Shown: positions 1-7,814 of the stretch, one piece after another
How the letters are laid out: every line of letters starts with the position of its first letter
Numbering within the stretch: the first letter of the stretch is position 1
Origin: Gracilaria caudata
Taxonomy: Eukaryota; Rhodophyta; Florideophyceae; Gracilariales; Gracilariaceae
Direction of reading: 5' to 3'
Length of the DNA stretch: 28,066 nucleotides
NCBI GenBank assembly: GCA_030374735.1
Contig: JASCIV010000262.1
Span: forward strand, 1-28,066
The notes under the pieces: model-generated
The model's input: only the letters and a program-made list of their open reading frames with translations
Databases searched by the model: none
What the model was told of the DNA's origin: nothing
Made by a program: the position numbers and the translations under genes

Positions 1-830
1 CTTCACCAAACAATGGAGCAACAAAAGGGGGAGGGAGAGAGAGAGAGAGGGGAGCGTACTCGACTGATGCGAGATATAAGCAACGGACGCGAGGAGGAGG
101 GGGGGGGAGGGTCCAAACGAACAGTGAAGTTACGGAGCGCGAGCAATGCAAGTGGAACGAGTTTTTACGAGGGTGGCAGCAAATCAACGGCAACAATTCA
201 GAGCACACGTAAACGGGAAAAAACAAACTGGCCACGTGTGGCTGAGACGATTGTTGGATCAAATGCTTAACGGAAGTTCGTGCAGCACTGGTTGGTCCAC
301 ACTGTTGTTGACTCAAACAGTACGCGTGATACCGCATCTTCTTGAACGCGCGCCGCGGCCTTGATGTGGTCTCGCTGGCGAAGGAGCGTCAGAGGCGTCA
401 CTCCCCACTGACTTGAGAAAGTTTACGCACATCTTATCTGTCATGATTATTCTCTCCTCTTGGTCACTTGTGCAAGGTAAGGAAAAAATTGTTGGGCGCA
501 ATCTTCAGCTGTGCTTTTTGCAGCTCACAAGTTTTTGGAACATAAAAAAAAGGTTGTTACATTCAGAATGTGAAACAGAAAAAAGCATCGTGGCGATAAC
601 TTTTTGAGAGGCGGCGTCTGATTGTTGGCACCACAACGAGTTTCCGAGGTACAGGTACTGTCATGTTGATTGCTGTGTTCCGCAAAAGGCGTTGTTACCT
701 AACATTAAAAAAGGAGATTTGAACACTTCTCAAAGCAAAGCTTGCAGCTGCACCACCTCCAGCAGTCGCTCTCGAAAGCTGCGTGTGGTGTGTCTTCTTC
801 ACGCTACGAGCCACTCCACGCCATCGAGCG
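1..830. other. No gene seen; purine-rich low-complexity DNA
   Basis: This stretch holds a GA-rich microsatellite at about 28-52 and a G-rich purine tract at about 93-111. No reading frame shows recognisable protein features. A short ATG frame at 443-476 would encode a hydrophobic peptide (MIILSSWSLVQ) followed by a good donor, GTAAGG at 477-482. It could be a signal-peptide exon, but I found no partner exon downstream. Confidence 0.4.
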
Positions 831-836
831 TTTATT
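831..836 (-). promoter_or_regulatory. AATAAA polyadenylation signal
   Basis: TTTATT on the plus strand reads AATAAA on the minus strand, about 75 bases past the stop codon of the minus-strand gene ending at 912. The interval between stop and signal contains (CG)n, (CAG)n and A/T runs, so the 3' UTR is low-complexity. Confidence 0.5.
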
Positions 837-911
837 AATAAAAAAAAAAGAAAAAAAAAGTTAGTTGGGGCCCCCCAGCAGCAGCAGCAGCACCAAAAAG
901 CGCGCGCGCGC

Positions 912-1496
912 TCAATTGGGGATCTCCAACCAGCCACTCAACGGCGGCAACACGCCGTCATGAAACTCCTTACTCTTCCACACATCATCGTCACTACTCA
1001 ACGAGATAAACTTCTCCAAATCAAACGCACAAAACACACCATCGTTCTCTGTGTCGCCGCGCGCTTCCACACGCGTCTGTTGCGGCGTGACGCGGTCCTG
1101 CTGCACGTACAGCTCGCACTGCGTGTGTTGCGCCAGATAACGCGCCAGGTTCTTGCGAAGCGGCGCCGCGTTGCCCGCGATTTTGCGGCGTTGCGTGCGA
1201 TGCCAGATGGTCACACGCTCGCCGCTGCCGCCGCCGCCGCCGTTCACGGTAGATGACGCGCGTGTGGGCGACGACTGTTGCGACGGTGTGTATGATGACG
1301 ACGACGACGACGCGCGTTTGCAAATGGGTGATGATATCAAAAGAACGTTGTTGCTGTTCATCACGCCCATCACGCCGTGTGCACGGCTCGACGCGCGTTT
1401 CGACGGCGAAGACAACGAAGACGGCGACTTTGTGGATGGTATCGACGCACACGAAGTAGAAGATGACGAACGCACTGTTGATGAAGACGGTACCAT
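912..1496 (-). CDS. Serine-rich protein with BRK-like motif
   Basis: Complete 194-residue frame from an ATG to TGA. Residues 1-95 are Ser-rich low complexity with a Ser run and a Gly run (GGGGGSG) encoded by trinucleotide repeats. Residues about 92-130 form the only ordered-looking segment: RVTIWHRTQRRKIAGNAAPL followed by KNLARYL and CELYV. The pattern (R-hydrophobic, a basic pair, GNAAP, NL..YL, then a short strand) resembles a BRK-type mini-domain, which is found in chromatin remodellers. The C-terminus is acidic (SSDDD) and ends WLEIPN. The basic motif between disordered flanks suggests a nuclear regulatory protein, but this is inference. An AATAAA lies 75 bases beyond the stop. The alternative, a chance frame in GC-rich DNA, is less likely because the motif is coherent and a second minus-strand frame over the same DNA is simply Arg-rich. 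Confidence 0.6.
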   Translation of the reverse strand: MVPSSSTVRSSSSTSCASIPSTKSPSSLSSPSKRASSRAHGVMGVMNSNNVLLISSPICKRASSSSSSYTPSQQSSPTRASSTVNGGGGGSGERVTIWHRTQRRKIAGNAAPLRKNLARYLAQHTQCELYVQQDRVTPQQTRVEARGDTENDGVFCAFDLEKFISLSSDDDVWKSKEFHDGVLPPLSGWLEIPN

Positions 1497-1639
1497 CGTG
1501 CCCCAGAAAGGCTGCCAAAAAGCTCACCGCTCCAAATCGTAAACTGGCAGCTCTAAAAAAACGCTTGCGTAGAGATACGAAGGAATGCAAAGCGCGTCAG
1601 AAGCCACCACCCATCGCCGTCGCCGTCCACCACTTTTTC

Positions 1640-1703
1640 AAAAAAAAAAAAAAAAAAGCGCGCGCGCGTAGCCAGCGAGCGCTTACAGCCACTTTTTTTT
1701 TTT
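1640..1703. repeat. Poly(A) and poly(T) runs flanking alternating CG
   Basis: An 18-A run (1640-1657) is followed by GCGCGCGCG and, 25 bases later, by an 11-T run (1693-1703). It lies between the 3' end of the alpha/beta hydrolase and the promoter side of the BRK-motif gene. Homopolymer runs next to alternating CG recur near 839-912 and 2795-2885, so this is a local style of intergenic DNA. Confidence 0.7.
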
Positions 1704-1718
1704 AAAGAGCAACCGCGG

Positions 1719-2765
1719 CTACGCCACGTATCCGCCAATCAGTCGTTTCTGTCTAGCGCGCGCAATCACGGCGCGCACCGCCGCCGCCACCTCCTCCGGG
1801 CGCTCGATGTGCACAAAGTGTCCGCAGTTGCGCACATGCACCAGCCGCGCGTCCGCCGAGTACGTCGCGAGCGTGGCCTGCAACGCGTCGATGTGCGAGC
1901 GTCCGCGCGTGCGTCGGTAGATGTCGGGAACCAGCACGCAGATGGGAGTATCACCCAACCAGCCCGGCGGGAAGTGCAACAAGCCGTCGTTCACCACGCG
2001 CTTGCTTTCGCGAAGCGCGGCGGCCCATTCGGCGGTGTACGCCATGAGCCAGTCGCCGCGCGCCCAGGTGGCCACCGCGTGTTTGCGAAGCTCGCCGCGA
2101 AACGCGGCCGTGTACTGCGGAAGCACCAGCGGCGCGAGCACGCGCAGCACGCCGGAGCAGCCCAACGAGCGCGCCAGCCAGTACGGCGGCGTGTGTTTGG
2201 GCACCACGCGTTCTAACATGCTCACCGTCTGCGGCGACGCGCCGTCCACATACACCAAGCCACACACCTCCGACGGTTGTAACAACTTCACCAACACATT
2301 TGCATACAAAGCGCCCAACGAATGCGCCACCAACACGTAAGGCGGCCTCGCACCGGCGCTCACCAAAGCCGCGCGCAGGTCCGCCACAACCGCCGCAACA
2401 GAGCGTTCCTTCGGGCATCGCACCGCGTCCGAAAAGCCAAAGCCCGCGCGGTCGTAGCGAAACACGCGCGCCATGTGGCCAATGCGTCGCGACACGTCGT
2501 CCCACACGGGCGACCAACTGTTCGCGCCCGCCTCCATCACCACGCACGGCGCGTGACGCAGTTCGGGAGGCGCATGGTACAGAACGTGCACGCGACGCGT
2601 ATTATCACCGCGAATGACGAGACGTTGACCGAGCGGCGTGCGACGCTCGACGCGACGCGCTAGTGCCTCGCCTGTGGCGGTGAGCGCTAGTAGCAACGCG
2701 GGCGATAGCGGTGGTATCGCGAACGAATGCGCGGCGCGACGGCTGCGACGATGTGGCGATGACAT
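1719..2765 (-). CDS. Alpha/beta-hydrolase fold protein
   Basis: A 348-residue protein of the alpha/beta-hydrolase fold (AB_hydrolase_1 type, esterase/lipase-like); the substrate cannot be told. The open frame extends back to 3023, but I place the start at the ATG at 2765 because a TATA-like box sits about 95 bases upstream of it and the upstream part is Arg/Lys-rich and featureless. The N-terminus (MSSPHRRSRRAAHSFAIPPL) is basic and followed by a hydrophobic stretch, suggesting a membrane anchor or organelle targeting. Seen in order: strand CVVMEAGANSWSPVW with the oxyanion region, YDRAGFGFSD, the nucleophile elbow AHSLGA (Ser149), YVDGASP (acid candidate Asp174), LVPD (second acid candidate Asp281) and NCGHFVHIERPEEV (catalytic His316). 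Family membership is firm; the start and the acid residue are inference. The gene is GC-rich like its neighbours and has no intron. Confidence 0.85.
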   Translation of the reverse strand: MSSPHRRSRRAAHSFAIPPLSPALLLALTATGEALARRVERRTPLGQRLVIRGDNTRRVHVLYHAPPELRHAPCVVMEAGANSWSPVWDDVSRRIGHMARVFRYDRAGFGFSDAVRCPKERSVAAVVADLRAALVSAGARPPYVLVAHSLGALYANVLVKLLQPSEVCGLVYVDGASPQTVSMLERVVPKHTPPYWLARSLGCSGVLRVLAPLVLPQYTAAFRGELRKHAVATWARGDWLMAYTAEWAAALRESKRVVNDGLLHFPPGWLGDTPICVLVPDIYRRTRGRSHIDALQATLATYSADARLVHVRNCGHFVHIERPEEVAAAVRAVIARARQKRLIGGYVA

Positions 2766-2856
2766 GGCGCGCGGCGTGCGTGCATCGGGGTGAACTGGCG
2801 CGCGGCGCTTTTTGCGCGCGCGTTGCGTGTTGCGACGAGGGCGGGTTGGTGGGGGC

Positions 2857-2862
2857 TTTATA
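2857..2862 (-). promoter_or_regulatory. TATA-like box of the alpha/beta hydrolase
   Basis: TTTATA on the plus strand gives TATAAA on the minus strand in the context GGTATAAAGCC, 92 bases before the ATG at 2765. With initiation about 30 bases downstream the 5' UTR would be about 60 bases, which decides the start codon against the longer open frame. Confidence 0.5.
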
Positions 2863-3100
2863 CCAGCTGCGCTCTTTTTTTTTTTGGCGGCGCTTGGATG
2901 CACGTTGATGCGCGTCTCCACACGCGCGTATGAGCGCGCGTCGTTGCTCAGGTGTGTGGTGGAGCGAAGCGTCCGCCAACGATTTGGCGGTTGTGTAAAA
3001 GCACTTTTTGCTTGTTCATTCACATTCTATGTCCTAAAGCTGTGTAGCGAAAAAGCATCATCTACCTAAAAAGTGTTATGCAAATCTACAGTAACGCCAT

Positions 3101-3255
3101 CTATGGCATGTGCGGCAGCGACGCGACCGTATCCGTCGCGCGCAGCCAGTGCGCGTGCTCGATGGCGGCCGCCATGTCGCGCACGGGGTCCACGATCTGC
3201 CACAGAATGTGGCTCTCGCCCGCCACATCGTCCACAATGCCGCCGCTGCCGCTGC

Positions 3256-3286
<31 letters not shown>

Positions 3287-3982
3287 GCCCCACAGCGCGC
3301 CGTAGCCCTCGTAGTCAGCCGCGCCATCTGCGGCGTCCAGCTCGCCGTCCGCGCCCCACTCAGCGCCCAGCAAAGGCACCATCCACGCGTTGCACACCAC
3401 CGACGCCGTACTGCTGGCGTCATCCACACCAACTCCACCGCCACCACGCTCTCTCGTCGAGTCAAGCGTCACGCGCGCCACAGCCGACGCAACCTGTTGT
3501 AACGAGCCACGTCCCTTTTCCTGCACGCCTGCGGCGGCTCTTTGCTTCCGCTCTGTGTGCTTCTTCTCCAGACGCGCGCCGTTCTTCTGCTTCTTCTCCA
3601 GCTTGTTCGTCGTCTTTTCCTTCACCTTCTTGCTACATTTTTTGCTTCGATGGTGAAGAGATTTCGAGCTGCACCACTTGAAACGTTCTCCGCAGCCACG
3701 CGCGCACACAAACGGCATCTCGTTGGTGTGCTTCCGAATGTGCGCCCTGGCGTTGTACTTTGTGGAGAATATTTTTTTACACAGCGCTATTGGACACGGA
3801 TGTCCCTTCTCCCTGGGTTTCAATCCCAGTGCCTTCGTTCTACGCCTCCGTCCCGCTTTCACAGCCGCACTACGTAAAGTCGGTACATACTCATCATATG
3901 TTGTTGACGCGAAGCGTGGACGCATCAAATCCCCCACTGAATAAGAACCATCATACCGTGCTTGCTTCCAATTGTTCGTCAT
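3101..3982 (-). CDS. Zinc-finger protein (C2H2 + C2HC) with polyglycine tract
   Basis: A 293-residue protein if started at the ATG at 3982; the frame is open to 4117, but the longer N-terminus is a Phe/Leu run encoded by repetitive DNA and the TATA-like box at 4131-4137 favours the shorter form. Finger 1 is C-x4-C-x12-H-x3-H (Cys63, Cys68, His81, His85). Finger 2 starts FVCARGCGERFKW and closes with HH...C (Cys93, Cys97, His110/111, Cys116), a C2HC variation. Residues 38-60 and 112-160 are strongly basic (RRRR; KK-rich, coiled-coil-like), consistent with nuclear DNA or RNA binding. Near the C-terminus lies a Gly/Ser tract encoded by GCC/GCT repeats at 3239-3290, between acidic alanine-rich segments that could be an activation region. 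It is probably a transcription factor; no ortholog is recognised. Confidence 0.75.
3239..3290. repeat. GCC/GCT trinucleotide repeat encoding polyglycine
   Basis: A GC-rich triplet array inside the zinc-finger gene. On the minus strand it encodes about seventeen residues of Gly with a few Ser. Such tracts change length easily by slippage. Confidence 0.8.
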
Positions 3983-4130
3983 CGTTTTTTGTTTTTCTAA
4001 AACTCGCCAAAGCGAACTCAACTCATCAAACTGCGCATACAACCGAAGAAAGAGAAAGAAAAAAAAGAAAAGAAGCAAAACGGTTGCTGCATCAAGCACA
4101 TCTTTGTCAAAACGCACATGTGACGCGCGC

Positions 4131-4137
4131 TATTTAT
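4131..4137 (-). promoter_or_regulatory. TATA-like box of the zinc-finger gene
   Basis: TATTTAT on the plus strand reads ATAAATA on the minus strand, about 150 bases before the ATG at 3982 and only 14 bases before the upstream limit of the open frame. Transcription starting about 30 bases downstream would exclude the longest possible N-terminus. Confidence 0.4.
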
Positions 4138-5554
4138 CCACTTTTGCTGTTATCATCACGATCAACACAGTGGAATCCGCTCACGATTCAAACACGCAAA
4201 TGGGGATGGAATTGCCAAGTGAGGGTTTTTTTTTTTTCGCTGCAGCTAACGGTGGCACCCTCATCTCAAAAGCGAAGCTGTTGGGTGGCTACCCGCTGCA
4301 CCTAAAAGGTACGCCGTCAGTCAAGCGATTCGGCCGACATAATGTTGAAGAATCGTCTCCCTGATTTGTAATTCGCCTCGTAGCAAAGTACCACAATGAG
4401 CGCAATCGTTGCGTTCCACGCAAAAAGATGTGGCTAGAATAAGCATGCTGTGCATGCTGAAAAGCACCATACCGCTTGACATCCTTCGTCATGTTTCTCT
4501 CTCTCTCTCTGCGTTTATGGCGCATTGCAGCCTGATTACCACGTCGTACACACCGTTTCTGTTGAAACAAACGCTCTGTGTTCTCTCAAGACAAGAGTCA
4601 CGTTCTGTTTTTTTTTTTTGAAGTGTACAACGGTACGGTGTATGGAAAATAGTACATGTCAAAACACAAAATCAGCCCTTCTTCAAGTACAAATGCGCCG
4701 CATTTACATATCTGCTGCGCTTTGCCCAGCATCTAAAAAGGTGTTCTGCTGCAATCAATAAAGCATGCACAAGTACTTTTCTGTGCACAACTCTTGCGAT
4801 TTTTGAAAGAAGTGCCTTTGTTTCGCTTATCCAATCACGAGGGTGCTTTTTTTCCCTCCCTTTTTTTCGGCGTCGAGCCAATGAAGTTCGCTCAGGCGCT
4901 GTGGTACATTCATTTCATCCAGTAACAGCTGTGTGTTTGATCTCCTGCAAACGGAGAAGGTACAAGCGCTAAAGCGTTCGACATGCTGTGTCTATGTTAT
5001 AAGAAAAAAAGGAGTGTAAGGCGTTGTCAACGAACGCAGTTGGCACAATACAAGCTTTAAAGTGCTGCTCAAAACGTGCGTTTCTATTTATAACTACAAA
5101 GCTTATCGAAGGTAGCACTCTGCTGTCAAATGTGTGAGATGGACGTTTCAAAAGAACGCAACCAGACGGGGGGTCAATGCGATGGTTTTGGCCTTGTTCG
5201 CAACTTGCGAGCTACGACACGCAGCGCGTCGAAACGTGCGCTCTTCGTGTTGCTCTCTCACGATTGGGTGTTTTGGCGATTTTTTTATTACAAGAGTAAG
5301 TGAGTTAACAGTGTTGTGCTTCTTCTCAAATGTCGTGATGAGCGAGCTGCAAAAAGGTCAGGGGGAGCTTCTTGTAAACCTCTCAGATTTGAGACGATCA
5401 AGCGTTTTAGAGGACAACTCTTCTGCTTGAATGCATGCATTTCGCGCCGCAAAAGTGCGCTTCCAAGGCCGTGCTGTGCGAGAAGGAGAGAGCCGTGCCA
5501 ACAGCTTGCTGCGTAGATAGCGCCGAGGACCTGCGCGAAACAAGGCGAATGAAC
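4138..5554. other. Intergenic, no gene seen
   Basis: Short frames only, none with recognisable motifs. It contains a T run at about 4226-4239, a (CT)n run at about 4496-4511 and scattered T-rich tracts. Nothing here supports a gene or RNA gene; tRNA-like B boxes were looked for and not found. Confidence 0.5.
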
Positions 5555-5639
5555 GTGTAAATCGCGCGATTTCAGGTTATCGATATCGCCAAAGAAAGCG
5601 AAGCTCCTACTTCGCCTCTATCGATACCGCCATTTACAC
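5555..5639. repeat. Nested hairpin (three-tier inverted repeat)
   Basis: Three nested complementary pairs: GTGTAAAT (5555-5562) with ATTTACAC (5632-5639); TATCGATA (5578-5585) with TATCGATA (5619-5626), extendable by GG/CC with one bulge; and GCGAAG (5598-5603) with CTTCGC (5610-5615) closing a six-base loop. The arrangement could be a structured RNA, a small MITE-like element or a cruciform. A 19-A run follows at 5659-5677. Confidence 0.6.
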
Positions 5640-5658
5640 CTTGTGTCCACATGGAACC

Positions 5659-5677
5659 AAAAAAAAAAAAAAAAAAA
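5659..5677 (+). repeat. 19-base poly(A) run
   Basis: An uninterrupted A run 20 bases after the nested hairpin. On its own it could be a slippage tract. Next to a structured element it could also be the tail of a retroposed sequence, but no target-site duplication was identified. Confidence 0.7.
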
Positions 5678-5891
5678 CCCAATCCTACTTCATCTCACGG
5701 CGATCCGTTCGTCCACTTTTTAACACAACAGGCGGCTTGCACTGGCTTGAACAACCTCTGATATACATATCGACTCGTCCTTCTCTTCCCGCCCGCTGCG
5801 TGCAGTCCCATCACACCCGTTCTCAACATTCCTCGTCACCTTTGTGAGAACGTGTCACATAGCACACTCATATCATCATGAACATGATGTT

Positions 5892-6240
5892 CATCGCCAT
5901 TTAGCGTACCGTTGCTAACGATAATCTGCGTTGTCTCCCTGTCTGAAGCACAATTAGCTTTGGATACGTATCATCAACCGCTGCCTCCTCTACCCCCAAG
6001 CAAAAGCAATATCGAAACAAGATATCCAAATATCTTCGACTCTTTTTTGTTGGATACATCACCCCCACACCTTGCCTAATTGGAACGTCTTCTGCGTCCC
6101 ACAGCCTTCGACGCCTGACATCGAATTCACGCTTTTTCACCAACTTCTTGCGCACACTTCGAGTACACCTATATCGAATTATAATATGCGCCTGTCGAAG
6201 CACCCTCTAACCGTTGCCGACGCTACACCATTTTCTTGTT
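5892..6240. repeat. Diverged direct repeat, copy A
   Basis: Copy A of an imperfect tandem duplication. Matching blocks, in the same order as in copy B, include CATCGC..AGCGTAC.GTTGCT at the left end, GTCTCCC.TGTC, CACAA..AG, ATACGT, TCGA.ATC in the middle, and ATATGCGCCTGT near the right end. Traces of the middle block (TCGATAT...ATCAG...TGTTCAAG on the minus strand) also occur at about 5740-5775, hinting at a third, more decayed copy to the left. Confidence 0.55.
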
Positions 6241-6610
6241 CATCGCGACTGAGCGTACGTTGCTGTCGATTTCAAACTCTCGTCTCCCCTGTCGATAACA
6301 CAAACAGTTCCAAATACGTCTCCAACAAAAAAAGAAAAAGAGAATAGTGTTCCCCACTTTGTCTCAACCAATTCCCATCCACCAAATCCAAAGTATGTGT
6401 TGCAGCGCGTGGGGAACGCTACATGGCCCCACACACTGTGTTCCGTGTCCCATTGGAATGCCTTTTTAGCATCAAGAGCCTTGAACACTGATATCGAACT
6501 TATCCATCACACAACACAAAACATCTCGCGAACAGTTCGATTACACGTATAATATATATATATAAATATATAAATATGCGCCTGTTAGAGCCGCCAACTG
6601 TTTTCGAAAT
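6241..6610. repeat. Diverged direct repeat, copy B
   Basis: Copy B begins with CATCGCGACTGAGCGTACGTTGCT, aligned to copy A at about 349 bases offset. At the right end the offset grows to about 390 because an AT microsatellite (6548-6577) has expanded before the shared ATATGCGCCTGT. The copies differ at roughly a third of positions by eye. Neither carries a recognisable protein. Confidence 0.55.
6548..6577. repeat. AT-rich microsatellite
   Basis: A run of (TA)n with interspersed AAATA units, inside copy B of the direct repeat and absent from the equivalent place in copy A. Confidence 0.8.
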
Positions 6611-6793
6611 CACCTCGTTTCCCAGTTACGTGCCCTTACAGTGCATCATGCAGGCACAGAAAAGTCGCACAGCCGTGACGAAGCATTTCACGCCGCCTTT
6701 GGTCCGCACTCGGTCTGAACTTCACACTCTGCCTTCTTTCATGAGCGCTTTTATTGTAGCAGAATATCTTTGCCTACGTCAAAATAGGGCCTC

Positions 6794-7030
6794 TTAGAGT
6801 AGCATCCACTTAAAGAGATGCGCGTGGTGTACCGTGAGGCGCATTTCATGGAACATGGCATACGCATGCTCGACAACAATACGAGAGTTCCATTCAGTTC
6901 TGAGGCGTGCACTCAGCGCAGAATATGCGTGACGAAAAAAAGGCTGTTGACCATCTCCGAAAAGAACAAAGGGGCGCAACAGCCTTGGTTTTATCTCGAA
7001 GATGCGGTACAAACCAGCGGCAGGGGACAT
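6794..7030 (-). pseudogene. Possible PIF/Harbinger-type transposase relic
   Basis: An isolated frame on the minus strand contains FRHAYSALSARL followed by WNSRIVVEHAYAMFHEMR. This recalls the conserved C-terminal end of DDE_Tnp_4 (Harbinger) transposases, where an Arg/Asn-Ser-rich helix is followed by R-hydrophobic-VEhaFG-lK-R. The catalytic Asp region is not recognisable upstream and the frame is closed on both sides, so at most this is a decayed fragment. It could be chance resemblance. Confidence 0.3.
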
Positions 7031-7814
7031 GGGTAGTGCGCATCACTAGCCAACATGACAACTTTTACCTTTATACCCTTGTAGAATTAATTTACCTTCT
7101 ACAAAGCCACAAAGGTGCATCTTTGGCATTTTCTTTGTACAAGAATAACTCTTGTTGATGTAAAATCTACATCTTACGAATTTGCTCTGGGTACAACGGT
7201 AGACAAGGTGCGGCTCACTGTATGCACTGGGTGACAATCTTGTACAGAAGGCGATAATCTGTTTTCAATCAATGAATCTATAAATCTATATATTTATGTT
7301 ATATTCCTTCTAAAGCTGAACTGAAAGCTCTGCATATCCAAACAATTACGAGCGTATTCTCCAAGTTTCTACCTCGTATCTGTTTCGTATGCGAGGCATA
7401 CTTCACGAAAGCACTATCAAGATATGATGTAATGGACCTCTTAGCCTTCACTAAAGGCTCTCTACTGCATGGGAAGGGCAAACGTGCTTCTGTCTTTGTG
7501 TTAAGCACATCGCCATCTCGCCATCCTAGGAGTCATTCGAACGTCATCTATTGAACACGAATGTCCACAATCTGTCGTGTTCTAACCTTTAGATCGGTAG
7601 CTTTTATAACCCCGTCGTTTTACAAATTTCTACCACGCAGCTATGTCCTCATGATTTCATCCTTCAGATGTCATTGCTACGACTGCTAACATTAGAGGAT
7701 TTGTCGGGTCCGCCTAGGTCAGATAAAATGTCAGTGGCGTTTTCTCCATGGCCAAGAACAGGAAAGTATCACAAGCAAATCTTAATTTTTCCGCCTAATC
7801 TTTCATTCAATTGT
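7031..7814. other. Intergenic, no gene seen
   Basis: AT-rich DNA downstream of the protease gene. It has short frames only, no motif I recognise, and contains the 3' UTR of the protease on its right side. Confidence 0.5.

Noticed and set aside
443..482. Signal-peptide-like first exon MIILSSWSLVQ with a good donor
   Set aside because: No acceptor and second exon with coding character were found downstream.
1021..1590. 189-codon Arg/His-rich minus frame
   Set aside because: Shadow of the serine-rich BRK-motif gene in another frame; composition is typical of frame-shifted GC-rich triplet repeats.
2766..3023. N-terminal extension of the alpha/beta hydrolase frame
   Set aside because: A TATA-like box lies inside it, and the extension is basic and low in information.
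3073..3681. 202-codon plus frame rich in Pro/Arg
   Set aside because: Antisense of the zinc-finger gene and its polyglycine tract.
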